A DNA stretch of 64,000 nt from Phytoactinopolyspora alkaliphila (lineage in GTDB: Bacteria > Actinomycetota > Actinomycetes > Jiangellales > Jiangellaceae), in the NCBI RefSeq assembly GCF_010550695.1, contig NZ_JAAGOB010000010.1, positions 96,789-160,788 on the forward strand, read 5' to 3'. Of the stretch, positions 41,737-51,394 are shown in pieces; the stretch's first letter is position 1, and each line of letters starts with the position of its first letter. The notes under the pieces are model-generated. The model saw nothing but the letters and a program-made list of their open reading frames with translations, made no database searches and was not told the origin of the DNA. Made by a program: the position numbers and the translations under genes.

Positions 41737-42351
41737 CTATGAACTGCCTCGTTTGTGCACCGGCTTCGGCGGGGGTGTGGCACCGAGCCACTGGTACCAG
41801 CCCTCGTTCAGGATCACGTAGGCGAGGAGCCCGTACCCGGTCTGGTTCGGGTGGATTCCGTCCTCAGCGATCGCATCGTTCCAGGCCTGACGCCCGGCGA
41901 GCGGTCCGTACGTGGAGATGTAGGCGACCTCGCGGCGGCGGCAGAGCTCGGCGAAGGCGGCGTCGAGGTTACGGATGCGCCCGCGCAGAGCGTCGTCGCC
42001 TACCGGCGGCGGTCCGACGACCAGCGCAGTCACATCCAGCGACGCGAGCCCGAATTCCAACGCTGCCGTGGATCGGGCCGGATCGACGCCGAGGTTCGCA
42101 TCGTTCACGCCGGTGGCGACGACGATGCGGTGCTCGTCACCGTGGGTGAAACGGGGCGCGCACTCCATAGGAATGCGCAGCACCACCTCTTCGGTCGTCT
42201 GACGCCGGACACCGAGCTGATACGCGGTGAGATCGACACCGGTGGACGGCGGAGTGCGCGCCGTGACCCGCCCGACCCAGCCGAGTGCCTTGGGATCTCC
42301 CACACCGGCGACGAACGAATCACCGAACACACACACCCTGACGTCACGCAT
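41737..42351 (-). CDS. SGNH/GDSL hydrolase family protein
   Basis: A 204-residue SGNH hydrolase. Block I is CVFGDSFVAGVGD (Ser near residue 12), block III GVNDAN, and the C-terminal block V DGIHPNQTGY carries the Asp and His. It probably hydrolyses an ester or thioester; the substrate is unknown. The start is 48 bases downstream of a DUF6104 gene on the same strand. No secretion signal is seen at the N-terminus. Confidence 0.87.
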   Translation of the reverse strand: MRDVRVCVFGDSFVAGVGDPKALGWVGRVTARTPPSTGVDLTAYQLGVRRQTTEEVVLRIPMECAPRFTHGDEHRIVVATGVNDANLGVDPARSTAALEFGLASLDVTALVVGPPPVGDDALRGRIRNLDAAFAELCRRREVAYISTYGPLAGRQAWNDAIAEDGIHPNQTGYGLLAYVILNEGWYQWLGATPPPKPVHKRGSS

Positions 42352-42399
42352 CCGCCCATCCTGTCACGCGAGGCTGACAGGATGAGCCGGTGCGCGAGC

Positions 42400-42582
42400 T
42401 CAGTCGTCGTCGGGTTCGTCGTCGAGCCGCGCCAGCCAGGTGGCAAGGCGCTCGACGGGCGTCTCGAACTCGGGGTGCTCGTCGACGAACGCCCGGAATT
42501 GCTCGGCCAGCCACCCCAGGGTGACCTGCTCGTCGCCCCGGCGCTGGTCCAGCTCCTCGATCCCTCGGTCTGTGAAATACAC
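42400..42582 (-). CDS. DUF6104-family protein
   Basis: A 60-residue acidic protein: MYFTDRGIEELDQRRG, then LGWLAEQFRAFVDEHPEF and VERLATWLARLDDEPDDD. It matches the conserved small DUF6104 proteins found next to kgd in Streptomyces and related genera. The function is unknown; the constant position next to Kgd suggests it could modulate that enzyme. It starts 30 bases downstream of the Kgd stop. Confidence 0.85.
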   Translation of the reverse strand: MYFTDRGIEELDQRRGDEQVTLGWLAEQFRAFVDEHPEFETPVERLATWLARLDDEPDDD

Positions 42583-42612
42583 GTTCAGTCCTTCACACAG
42601 TGGATCACAGCG

Positions 42613-45600
42613 TCACGCGAACGCGGCGTCGTGCAGCTCGTTCTGCTCCTCGATATGGCGAGACGGGGAGCCCACCGCCGGCGATGTGCTGGCCGGCCGG
42701 GTGATGTGGGCCAGCCGCAGTCCGTCCGGCAGATGGCGTTTCAGGTGGACGGCCAGGAACGGCCACGGTCCCATGTTCTCCGGCTCGTCCTGGACCCAGC
42801 GAACCTCGCGCAGAGCTGGGAAGGCCGCCAGTTCGGCGGCGATCTGCTCGCCGGGCAACGGATACAGCTGCTCCATCCGGATGATCGCGGTGCGATCGTC
42901 CGAGCGCTTCTCCCGGGTGTTGAGCAACTCCCAGGTGATCTTCCCGCTGCACAGCAACACCTTCTCGACCTTCGCCGGATCGATGTCACCGGGGTCGCCG
43001 AGGACCGGACGGAACGTGGTGGAGCCGGTGAAGTCGTCCGGGTCGGACACAGCCCGCTTGCTGCGCAACATCGACTTCGGCGTGAACACGATCAGTGGCT
43101 TGTGATGCGCGGCTAGCGTGTGCAGGCGCAGCAGGTGGAAATACGACGCCGGCGACGACGGCTGAGCCACCCGGAATGCATCTTCGGCTCCCATCAGCAG
43201 GAACCGCTCGATCCGCGCCGACGAGTGATCGGCGCCTTGACCCTCGTAGCCGTGCGGGAGCAACAGGACCACACCAGAGCGCTGACCCCACTTGGCCTCG
43301 CCGGATGTCAGGAACTCGTCGATGATGATCTGCGCGCCGTTGACGAAGTCGCCGAACTGGGCCTCCCAGAGAACCAGCGCCTCCGGCCGCGCCACCGAGT
43401 ACCCGTACTCGAAGCCCATGGCCGCGAACTCGGACAGCAGCGAGTCGTAGGAGTAGAACTTCGCCTGCGCATCGTCCAAATGCTGCAGCGGGACCCACGC
43501 CTCGCCCGTGTTGCGGTCGACGACGGCGGCGAAGCGCTGTACGAACGTGCCACGTCGGCTGTCCTGGCCGGCCAGACGGACCGGACGGCCGTCGAGCAGG
43601 AGCGAGCCGAACGCGGCGATCTCCGCGGTGGCCCAGTCGATGCCTCCGTCGGTCAGCATGCCGGCGCGCCGCTGGATCTGCGGTAGCACCTTGGGATGGA
43701 CGGTGAACCCGTCCGGAATGTTGAGGTGGGCATCGGCAATCCGCTTGAGCACCTCGGGGCTGACGGCGGTGACGACGTCGCCTTCAGGCTCCGGCTTCTC
43801 CGGATAACTCGGCACCCGCGCGGCCGCGGCGATCTCCGCCTTGCGGGTCTCGGCGAAGACCCGCTCCAGCTGCTGCTGGTAGTCGGCCATCGCCTGCTCG
43901 GCCTCTTCGATGGTGATGTCGCCTCGCCCGACGAGCGCCTCGGTGTAGAGCTTGCGGACCGGGCGCTTGGTCTTGATGAGGTCGTACATCAGCGGCTGGG
44001 TGTAGCTGGGGTCGTCACCCTCGTTGTGTCCGCGCAGGCGGTAGCACACCATGTCGATGACGACGTCCTTGTTGAACGCCTGCCGGAAGTCGAAGGCCAT
44101 CCGTGCCACCCGGGCACACGCTTCGGGGTCGTCGCCGTTGACGTGGAAGATGGGCGCCTGCACCATTCTCGCGACGTCGGTGCAGTACATCGACGAGCGG
44201 GACTGCTCGGGCGAGGTGGTGTAGCCGACCTGGTTGTTGACGACGACGTGCACGGTGCCGCCTGTGCGATATCCGCGTAGCTGGGAGAGGTTCAGCGTCT
44301 CGGCGACGACGCCCTGCCCGGCGAACGCGGCGTCGCCGTGGATGAGGATCGGCAGCACCGGGAACGCCTCGCCCTGGTCGAGGATGTCCTGCTTGGCGCG
44401 GGCGATGCCCTCGAGGACCGGGTTGACGGCTTCCAGGTGGCTCGGGTTGGCGCTGAGCGAGACCTTGATGGTGGAGCCGTCCAGCGCGGTGTACTCGCCG
44501 TCGGTCCCGAGGTGGTACTTGACGTCGCCGGACCCCTGAACCGTCCGCGGGTTGATGTTGCCCTGGAACTCCCCGAAGATCTGTGCGTAGCTCTTGCCCA
44601 CGATGTTGGCGAGCACGTTCAGCCGGCCACGGTGGGCCATGCCGATGGTGACCTCATCCAGGCCGGTCTCGGCGGCTGCCTCCACCACCTCGTCGAGGAC
44701 GGGGATCAGCGACTCGCCGCCCTCCAGGGAGAAGCGCTTCTGTCCGACGTATTTGGTCTGCAGGAACGACTCGAAGGCCTCAGCCTGATTGAGCTTGAGC
44801 AGGATCCTGAGCTGATCCTCGCGGGCGGTGAGATCGACCGGCTTCTCCACCCGCTCCTGGATCCAGCGCCGCTGCTCGGGTTCCTGGATGTGCATGTACT
44901 CGATGCCCACGGTCCGGCAGTAGGCATTGCGCAAGACACCCAAGATGTCCCGCAGCAGCATGAACCGCTTGGCCCCGCCGAACGAACCGGTGGCGAACTC
45001 GCGGTCGAGATCCCACAGCGTCAGCCCATGGGTGCTGACGTCGAGGTCGGGATGGCTGCGCTGCTTGTACTCCAGCGGATCGGTGTCGGCCATCAGGTGG
45101 CCCCGGACCCGGTAGGCGTGGATGAGCTCCAGCACCCGTGCCTGCTTGCTGACCTCGTCCTCGTGGCTGCTGGTCACGTCGGTGGCCCAGCGGATCGGCT
45201 CGTAGGGAATGCGCAGCGACCGGAAGATCTCGTCGTAGAACTCGTGATCACCGAGCAGCAGCTGATGCACGGTGCGCAGGAACTCACCGCTCTGGGCGCC
45301 CTGAATGATCCGGTGATCATAAGTGCTGGTGAGCGTCATGGTCTTGGAGACGCCGATCCGGGCAAGCGTCTCCGGCGCCGTCCCCTGGTACTCGGCGGGG
45401 TACTCCATGGCTCCGACGCCGATGATGGTGCCCTGGCCTTTCATCAGCCTGGGCACTGAATGCACGGTGCCGATGGTGCCCGGGTTGGTCAGGCTGATGG
45501 TGGTGCCGGCGAAGTCGTCGACAGCGAGCTTGCCGTCCCGGGCGCGCCGGACCAGCTCCTCGTAGGCCGACCAGAACTCGGCGAAGTTCATTGTCTCCGC

Positions 45601-46365
45601 CTTCTTGATGCTCGGCACGAGCAGCTGGCGGGTACCGTCGGACTTCTTCATGTCGATGGCCAGGCCGAGGTTCACATGCGGCGGCTTGACCAGCGCGGGC
45701 TTGCCGTTCTCGGTCTGCCCGTACGAGTAGTTCATCTCCGGCAGCTGCTTCAGCGCCTTGACAAGGGCGAAGCCGATGATGTGGGTGAAGGAGACCTTGC
45801 CGCCGCGGGACCGGGCCAGGTGATTGTTGATGACGATCCGGTTGTCGACCAGCAGTTTCGCCGGGACTGCGCGCACACTCGTGGCCGTGGGAACCTCGAG
45901 GCTCGTCTCCATGTTCACGGCCGTGCGGGCGGGCGCGCCTCGCAACTGTGTGATCTCCTCGGCCGGGCCGTCGTCGCTCTGGGCCGTGGACGCCGAGCGG
46001 ACAGGGGCCTGCGGGCGGTCATGGGCGGACTCAGGTGGAGCGGCCGGACCGCTCGGTGATGAGCCGGCCTGCTTCCGGCTCTGTGCCGGACGGGCTGAGG
46101 GGCTCGGCGACGCGGTGCCGCTGGAGGCAGTGGAGGAGGCGTTGTTGGCTGGCGCAGCCTGAGGGGTCACTGTGGTCCTCGTGGAAGGGTTCGGTCCGTT
46201 GGTGGAGGTGGAGGCGGAACGGGTGCTTGTCTGCTTGTCCTGGGTCTGGAAGTACTCGGCCCATTGCGGGTCGACACTCGCAGGATCGTCGAGCCAGCTC
46301 GCGTACAGTTCTTCGACGAGCCACTCGTTAGGTCCGAAACTCGCTGGCGGGCCGGTGGGAGCCAC
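42613..46365 (-). CDS. kgd: Multifunctional 2-oxoglutarate decarboxylase/dehydrogenase E1-E2 fusion
   Basis: A 1250-residue actinobacterial fusion (Kgd/SucA/OdhA). The N-terminus ([21 protein letters not shown]) binds partner proteins; a Pro/Ser-rich linker follows (about 40-140). Residues 150-380 form an acyltransferase E2-like catalytic core ([20 protein letters not shown]), lacking any lipoyl domain as in other Kgd proteins. The ThDP-dependent E1 half follows: [32 protein letters not shown] and the C-terminal [22 protein letters not shown]. It decarboxylates 2-oxoglutarate in the TCA cycle. It starts at GTG 46365. Confidence 0.95.
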   Translation of the reverse strand: MAPTGPPASFGPNEWLVEELYASWLDDPASVDPQWAEYFQTQDKQTSTRSASTSTNGPNPSTRTTVTPQAAPANNASSTASSGTASPSPSARPAQSRKQAGSSPSGPAAPPESAHDRPQAPVRSASTAQSDDGPAEEITQLRGAPARTAVNMETSLEVPTATSVRAVPAKLLVDNRIVINNHLARSRGGKVSFTHIIGFALVKALKQLPEMNYSYGQTENGKPALVKPPHVNLGLAIDMKKSDGTRQLLVPSIKKAETMNFAEFWSAYEELVRRARDGKLAVDDFAGTTISLTNPGTIGTVHSVPRLMKGQGTIIGVGAMEYPAEYQGTAPETLARIGVSKTMTLTSTYDHRIIQGAQSGEFLRTVHQLLLGDHEFYDEIFRSLRIPYEPIRWATDVTSSHEDEVSKQARVLELIHAYRVRGHLMADTDPLEYKQRSHPDLDVSTHGLTLWDLDREFATGSFGGAKRFMLLRDILGVLRNAYCRTVGIEYMHIQEPEQRRWIQERVEKPVDLTAREDQLRILLKLNQAEAFESFLQTKYVGQKRFSLEGGESLIPVLDEVVEAAAETGLDEVTIGMAHRGRLNVLANIVGKSYAQIFGEFQGNINPRTVQGSGDVKYHLGTDGEYTALDGSTIKVSLSANPSHLEAVNPVLEGIARAKQDILDQGEAFPVLPILIHGDAAFAGQGVVAETLNLSQLRGYRTGGTVHVVVNNQVGYTTSPEQSRSSMYCTDVARMVQAPIFHVNGDDPEACARVARMAFDFRQAFNKDVVIDMVCYRLRGHNEGDDPSYTQPLMYDLIKTKRPVRKLYTEALVGRGDITIEEAEQAMADYQQQLERVFAETRKAEIAAAARVPSYPEKPEPEGDVVTAVSPEVLKRIADAHLNIPDGFTVHPKVLPQIQRRAGMLTDGGIDWATAEIAAFGSLLLDGRPVRLAGQDSRRGTFVQRFAAVVDRNTGEAWVPLQHLDDAQAKFYSYDSLLSEFAAMGFEYGYSVARPEALVLWEAQFGDFVNGAQIIIDEFLTSGEAKWGQRSGVVLLLPHGYEGQGADHSSARIERFLLMGAEDAFRVAQPSSPASYFHLLRLHTLAAHHKPLIVFTPKSMLRSKRAVSDPDDFTGSTTFRPVLGDPGDIDPAKVEKVLLCSGKITWELLNTREKRSDDRTAIIRMEQLYPLPGEQIAAELAAFPALREVRWVQDEPENMGPWPFLAVHLKRHLPDGLRLAHITRPASTSPAVGSPSRHIEEQNELHDAAFA

Positions 46366-46487
46366 GGTCGCGATCGCCTACTTTCACATCTGAGTCCGCC
46401 GCTGCTCCCATACAGGTTAGTCGCACGTTTCTGCGCTCGCATGGCGGCTCATGTGGTCTGGGTCACGCCAGCGTATGAGAGTGCCGG

Positions 46488-46507
46488 CATCAGGGTGTTC
46501 CCTGATG
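46488..46507. promoter_or_regulatory. Hairpin in the divergent kgd/cydD upstream region
   Basis: A perfect eight-base stem CATCAGGG (46488-46495) and CCCTGATG (46500-46507) with a four-base loop, followed by TTT on the plus strand. It lies between divergent genes, so an attenuator or regulatory stem is more likely than a plain terminator. Confidence 0.4.
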
Positions 46508-46660
46508 TTTCATGTAAGTTCCCGGTGGCGCGGTCGCCATGCCTTGCTGGATGAGCGTCGTCCTCGCCGCGAGCACTCCCGTGGCGTTCGCGCGGGGGCT
46601 GCTGCTGGGAACATCGCCCAGGGGGCGCCGTACGGTGATCGGCCCGCGCTTGGGACACTG

Positions 46661-46864
46661 ATGGGACCGTACTCATTGCTGTGGGGAGCCGCTGTGGTCG
46701 CCGTGTTCGCGACGCTCGGCGCGGTCTTCTCGGCGCTCCGGTCGCCGCCGGAGCGCGGAAACCGCGCCGCGCGGACCGCTCGGCGACGGAGCATGCCGGT
46801 GCTCCACGCGCCGGCAGGCCGCCGCCGCGTGGAGTCCGCCACCAGATCGGCGGTGTTCTTCTGA
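46661..46864 (+). CDS. Small membrane protein upstream of CydD
   Basis: A 67-residue protein of unknown function: MGPYSLLWGAAVVAVFATLG starts one membrane helix, followed by a long Arg-rich soluble tail ending in SATRSAVFF. Third-position G/C bias is strong in this frame and weak in the competing cydD frame over the same bases, so this frame is the coding one. Its stop TGA (46862-46864) overlaps the CTG proposed as the cydD start. No Shine-Dalgarno is clear. It may be translationally coupled to CydD. Confidence 0.6.
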   Translation: MGPYSLLWGAAVVAVFATLGAVFSALRSPPERGNRAARTARRRSMPVLHAPAGRRRVESATRSAVFF

Positions 46865-48645
46865 ACCGTCTGGCCCGCCGCCTGATCGGCAGCCTTCCTG
46901 CCGCGCCGCTTCTCGCCGCGGCGTTCGTTGCCCTGGCGGGGACGGCGGCAGTGCTCATCATCGCCCAAGCCGTCGTCCTGGCCGAGGTGCTCGCCGACGC
47001 TGTCCTGGACCAGCCCTCCGTGTCACGTCTGGCGGCCCCGCTGGCGGCGTTCGGTGGCATTCTCGCCGCCCGCGCCGTCCTCGCGTGGTGCCAGCAGGTT
47101 CTCGCGCACCGGGCAGCGGCCTCGGTGAAGGCCGGGCTGCGCCGGAGCGCGCTCGCTCACATCCAGCGGCTCGGACCGGCGTGGCTGTCCGGCCAGCACA
47201 CCGGCGGCGTGACCACCACACTTGGGCGCGGGCTGGATGCGCTCGATCCGTACTTCACCGGCTACTTCCCGCAGCTGTTCAACGCCGCGGTCGTGCCTCT
47301 CGCCGTCCTCGTCTTCGTGGCCACCAACGATCTCGCCTCGGCGGTCATCATCTGCGTCACCCTGCCCCTCATCCCCGTGTTCGGGGTGCTCGTCGGCCTG
47401 CAGACCAAGAAGGCGACCGAGCGGCAGTGGAAGGCCCTGGAGAGGCTGGGCGGCCACTTCCTCGATCTCGTGGCCGGGTTGCCGACGCTGCGGGCGTTCG
47501 GCCGGGCCAAGGCGCAGTCCGCCGCCGTTCGCCGGACGGCAGAGGAACACCGCTCGGCCACCATGGGCACGCTGCGGATCGCATTCCTGTCCGCACTGGT
47601 GCTGGAGCTCGTCGCCACGCTCTCGGTGGCGCTGATCGCCGTCCCGGTGGGGTTGCGGCTGCTCAACGGTAACCTCGACCTGCACACGGCGCTGGTGATC
47701 CTGCTCCTCGCCCCCGAGGCGTACCTCCCGCTGCGTGCGCTCGGCTCGCAGTTCCACGCCAGCACCGAAGGGCTCGCGGTGGCGGAGCGCGTCTTCACCA
47801 TCCTCGACGAGCCGGTGAGGAAGAGCGCGCCGGCCGATGCCGGCCCCGCCCGCGACTCGCTCGTACCTCGCTCGCCGATGCCCGTCCGCGCCCTGGCCGG
47901 CACCGGCAGGCGCGCCCTTCCGGGCGACGCGTCGGTAGGTGAAATCCGGTTCGAGGACGTGACAGTGCGGTACCCGGGGAGGGACGAGGCCGCGTTGGAT
48001 CACGTTTCTCTGACGATCGTTCCCGGAGAGCACGTGGCTCTGGTGGGCCCCAGCGGTGCGGGAAAGAGCACGCTGCTGGGCGTCCTGCTCGGACTCGTCC
48101 GCCCGGACTCGGGACGCGTCGTCGTCGAGACCGGCAGCGGACCGGTGGACCTGTCCGGTGCCGACCCAGAGCACTGGCGCGAACATCTCGCCTGGGTCCC
48201 CCAGCGGCCACACCTGTTCGCGCGGAGCGTGGCGGCCAACATCCGGCTGGGCAGGCCGGAGGCGAGCGACGACGAGGTGCGGCGGGCGGCGCGCCTGGCC
48301 CGGGCAGAGAGCTTCATCGAGCAGCTGCCTCGTCGCTACGACACCGAACTCAGTGAGCGGGGCACCGGGTTGTCCGCAGGACAGCGCCAGCGGATCGCAC
48401 TGGCCCGGGCGTATCTCCGCGACGCACCACTGCTGCTGATGGATGAGCCGACCGCCGGGCTGGACGCCGGAAGTGAGGCCGCGGTGGTCGAGGCCGCCCG
48501 CCAGCTGACCGCGGGACGTACCGTGGTGGTCGTGGCCCACCGGCCGGCGATGATCGTCGAAGCCGACCGTGTGCTCCGGCTGGTGAAGGGCCGGCTCGTC
48601 GAGCATGCGGGCACTGACTCCCACCGTCCCGCGGAGGTGGTCTGA
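46861..48645 (+). CDS. cydD: Thiol reductant ABC exporter subunit CydD, apparent CTG start
   Basis: A 594-residue half of the CydDC cysteine/glutathione-type exporter needed for cytochrome bd assembly. Residues 1-310 form the six-helix membrane domain; the nucleotide-binding domain has GPSGAGKSTLLG, the signature LSAGQRQRIALARAYL and LLLMDEPTAGLD. The start is odd: the only canonical in-frame start upstream (GTG 46681) would add 60 Arg/Gly/Pro-rich residues over another coding frame. CTG 46861, overlapping the small membrane protein's stop as CTGA, fits best. It overlaps cydC by one base. CydAB are absent from this window. Confidence 0.88.
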   Translation: MNRLARRLIGSLPAAPLLAAAFVALAGTAAVLIIAQAVVLAEVLADAVLDQPSVSRLAAPLAAFGGILAARAVLAWCQQVLAHRAAASVKAGLRRSALAHIQRLGPAWLSGQHTGGVTTTLGRGLDALDPYFTGYFPQLFNAAVVPLAVLVFVATNDLASAVIICVTLPLIPVFGVLVGLQTKKATERQWKALERLGGHFLDLVAGLPTLRAFGRAKAQSAAVRRTAEEHRSATMGTLRIAFLSALVLELVATLSVALIAVPVGLRLLNGNLDLHTALVILLLAPEAYLPLRALGSQFHASTEGLAVAERVFTILDEPVRKSAPADAGPARDSLVPRSPMPVRALAGTGRRALPGDASVGEIRFEDVTVRYPGRDEAALDHVSLTIVPGEHVALVGPSGAGKSTLLGVLLGLVRPDSGRVVVETGSGPVDLSGADPEHWREHLAWVPQRPHLFARSVAANIRLGRPEASDDEVRRAARLARAESFIEQLPRRYDTELSERGTGLSAGQRQRIALARAYLRDAPLLLMDEPTAGLDAGSEAAVVEAARQLTAGRTVVVVAHRPAMIVEADRVLRLVKGRLVEHAGTDSHRPAEVV

Positions 48646-50417
48646 TGCCGGCCGGCACGGCGAGGACCAACCAGCCGGTGCGGCGGTTGCTCGGCATGAT
48701 CCGCGGCCACGTGTCGCGGCTCGCCCTCGCCGTCACCGCGAGCGTTCTGACCGAGCTAGCCGCACTGGCGCTGATGGGCACGGCCGCCTGGCTGATCGCC
48801 CGGGCAGCGCAGCAGCCGTCGCTCGCCGCGCTGTCGCTGGCCATCGTGGGTGTCCGCGGTTTCGCCGTCTCGCGCGGTGTCTTCCGGTATGCCGAGCGGC
48901 TGGCCAGCCATGACGCCGCGCTCCGAGCCCTGGCGACAATGCGCGGCCGGGTGTACGACGCCCTCGTCCCGCTGGCGCCCGGGGGCTTACCGGCGTTTCG
49001 CAGCTCCGACCTGCTGAACCGGATGGTGCGCGACGTCGAGGCGGTGCAGGACTTCGTCGTGCGGGTGCTCGTTCCGGTGGCCACCGCCGCGGTCGTCGGT
49101 GTTCTGACGGTCGGCTTCGGCACGGTCGTCCTGCCCGCGGCTGGGGTGGTCCTGGCCGTAGGGTTGCTGGTTGCGGGCGTCGTCGTTCCTGCCCTGACCT
49201 TGGCGGTCAGCCGAAGAGCAGCGCTTCGGCTCGGGCCCGCGCGGGCCGAGCTGGCCGCCCGCACCGTCGACGTCCTGCGCGGAAACGCCGACCTCGCCGT
49301 GTTCGGCGCCGGGCGGCAGGCTCTGGCGGACGCTGACCGGGCGGCCGCCGAGCTCGCGGCCGTGGAGCGCCGCGCCGCGTGGACGACGGCGGCTACTGGA
49401 GCGCTGGCGATGCTCGTCCAGGCCGCGACCACCGTCGGTGTCACGATGCTGGCGGCGGGCGCGGCCTCGGACGGTTCGCTCGCTCCGGTCATGGTTCCCG
49501 TGCTGACGCTCGTCGCACTTATCTCCTTCGAGCCGGTGCTGCCGCTGGTTCCCGCCGTGCGGCACCTGCTGGAATCCCGTGACGCCGTCCGCCGCGTGCT
49601 GGCGGTACTCGACGCGCCGCCGCCGGTGGCCGAGCCGCACGCCCCGCTGCCCGCGCCATCACCCGCCGCCGTGATCGAGGTACGCGACCTGCGGGTGCGG
49701 TACGCGGCTGATCGGGATCCCGCACTGGACGGTGTCGACCTGCGGCTTGAGCCGGGCCGACGGGTGGCCGTCGTCGGTGCGAGCGGTTCCGGCAAGAGCA
49801 CGCTTCTGGCAGCCCTGATGCGGTTCGCCGAGCCGGAGTCCGGGTCCATCCTGGTCGATGGCGCCGACATCTCGCGGTTCGGCAGCGACGACGTCCGCGC
49901 CCTCATCACCGGCGTGACCCAGGATGCCCACCTGTTCCACACCACCGTGCGGGAGAACCTCCGGCTGGCGTCGCCGTCGGCCAGCGACGACGACCTGCGG
50001 GCCGCGCTGGCCTCCGCCAAGCTCGACAGCTGGGTGGACTCGTTGCCGAAGGGGATGGACACCGTGGTAGGCGAGTCCGGTGGTCAGGTCTCCGGTGGGC
50101 AGGGGCAACGGCTGGCCCTGGCCCGGGCTCTCCTGGCCGACCCGCCGGTCCTGGTGCTCGACGAACCGACCGAGGGCCTGGATCCGGAGACCGCGGACGA
50201 ACTCGTCGCCGATCTGCTCGCCTCCACGCGCGGCCGGACGACGCTGCTCGTCACCCACCGGCTGACCGGTCTGAACGAGGTCGACGAGGTGATCGTCCTC
50301 GATTCCGGCCGGGTGGCTCAGCGAGGAACCCATGCGGAACTCGTGGCCGTCCCCGGTCTCTACTACGACCTCTGGTGGGCGTCAGGATTACGACTTTCGG
50401 AGGGCGTCGAACCGTGA
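48645..50417 (+). CDS. cydC: Thiol reductant ABC exporter subunit CydC
   Basis: A 590-residue partner of CydD. The membrane domain occupies about residues 20-310; the nucleotide-binding domain has [15 protein letters not shown], the signature VSGGQGQRLALARALL and VLVLDEPTEGLD, plus LLVTHRLTGL. The heterodimer exports reduced thiols to the outside. The ATG shares a base with the cydD stop, so synthesis is coupled. Length and order (D then C) are normal. Confidence 0.93.
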   Translation: MPAGTARTNQPVRRLLGMIRGHVSRLALAVTASVLTELAALALMGTAAWLIARAAQQPSLAALSLAIVGVRGFAVSRGVFRYAERLASHDAALRALATMRGRVYDALVPLAPGGLPAFRSSDLLNRMVRDVEAVQDFVVRVLVPVATAAVVGVLTVGFGTVVLPAAGVVLAVGLLVAGVVVPALTLAVSRRAALRLGPARAELAARTVDVLRGNADLAVFGAGRQALADADRAAAELAAVERRAAWTTAATGALAMLVQAATTVGVTMLAAGAASDGSLAPVMVPVLTLVALISFEPVLPLVPAVRHLLESRDAVRRVLAVLDAPPPVAEPHAPLPAPSPAAVIEVRDLRVRYAADRDPALDGVDLRLEPGRRVAVVGASGSGKSTLLAALMRFAEPESGSILVDGADISRFGSDDVRALITGVTQDAHLFHTTVRENLRLASPSASDDDLRAALASAKLDSWVDSLPKGMDTVVGESGGQVSGGQGQRLALARALLADPPVLVLDEPTEGLDPETADELVADLLASTRGRTTLLVTHRLTGLNEVDEVIVLDSGRVAQRGTHAELVAVPGLYYDLWWASGLRLSEGVEP

Positions 50418-50440
50418 GCGCACCGCTAGGGTGAGTGATC

Positions 50441-51394
50441 GTGAGTACGACGTCGTCCGAGCCCATCGCCGAAGTGTCCGGGCTCCACAAGCGGTTCGGA
50501 GCCGTGCATGCCGTCAACGACGTCTCCCTGCGCATCGGCGCGGGCGAGACCTACGGCCTGCTGGGGCCCAACGGGGCCGGCAAGACCACCACCATCTCCA
50601 TGCTGGCGGGCCTGCTGGAGCCGGACGAGGGCACCGTTGTCGTGGCCGGCACGCCGATCCGGCCACGATCCACGAAGGGCCGCGAGGCCATCGGCTTGGT
50701 CCCGCAGGACCTGGCGATCTATCCCGACCTCAGTGGTGAGGAGAACCTGTCCTTCTTCGCCGCGCTCTACGGCATGCCGAATCGTGAGGCCAGCCAGCGG
50801 GTGACAGAGATCCTCGATGTCATCGGCCTGACCGATCGTCGTAAGGACCGGACGAGCAAGTACTCCGGCGGCATGAAACGGCGGCTGAACATCGGCATCG
50901 GGCTGCTCCATTCGCCTCGGCTGCTCATCCTCGACGAGCCGACGGTGGGCGTGGACCCGCAGTCACGCAACGCGATCCTGGAGTCCGTGGAGGCACTGTC
51001 CGGCGAGGGCATGGCGGTCCTCTATACGACCCACTACATGGAGGAAGCCGAGCGGCTGTGTGATCGCATCGGCATCATCGACGACGGCACGGTGATCGCC
51101 GAGGGCACCACCGCGGAGCTGACCGCGAGCATCGGCGAGCAGGAACGGGTACGAATTGAAGTCAACGGGCAGGTGGAGGACGCGGTCGAGCACATCCGCG
51201 CCATGGACGGCATCGCCGACGTCGGAGCCGACGACCATGCCCTGGTGATTCTTGCCTCTGACGGCTCCCATCATCTGCCGGCCATCATCGGGCACCTGAC
51301 TGATGGCGGCGCCCAGATCGGCTCGATCGACGTCACCCGGCCCGACCTGGAGGCGGTATTCCTCCACCTCACCGGTAAGGCGCTGCGGGAATGA
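50441..51394 (+). CDS. ABC-2 exporter ATP-binding protein
   Basis: A 317-residue ATPase: GPNGAGKTTTISML (Walker A), KYSGGMKRRLNIGIGLL (signature) and LLILDEPTVGVDPQSR (Walker B), with the long C-terminal part typical of drug and antibiotic export ATPases (CcmA/DrrA-like). GTG 50441 is chosen; GTG 50435 two codons earlier also reads in frame. It overlaps the first permease gene by four bases. With the two permeases it forms one export unit. The cargo is unknown. Confidence 0.92.
   Translation: MSTTSSEPIAEVSGLHKRFGAVHAVNDVSLRIGAGETYGLLGPNGAGKTTTISMLAGLLEPDEGTVVVAGTPIRPRSTKGREAIGLVPQDLAIYPDLSGEENLSFFAALYGMPNREASQRVTEILDVIGLTDRRKDRTSKYSGGMKRRLNIGIGLLHSPRLLILDEPTVGVDPQSRNAILESVEALSGEGMAVLYTTHYMEEAERLCDRIGIIDDGTVIAEGTTAELTASIGEQERVRIEVNGQVEDAVEHIRAMDGIADVGADDHALVILASDGSHHLPAIIGHLTDGGAQIGSIDVTRPDLEAVFLHLTGKALRE

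Noticed and set aside
46681-48645. CydD starting at GTG 46681
   Set aside because: The added 60 residues are Arg/Gly/Pro-rich with poor third-position bias, and overlap a better frame. No homologue-like sequence appears there.
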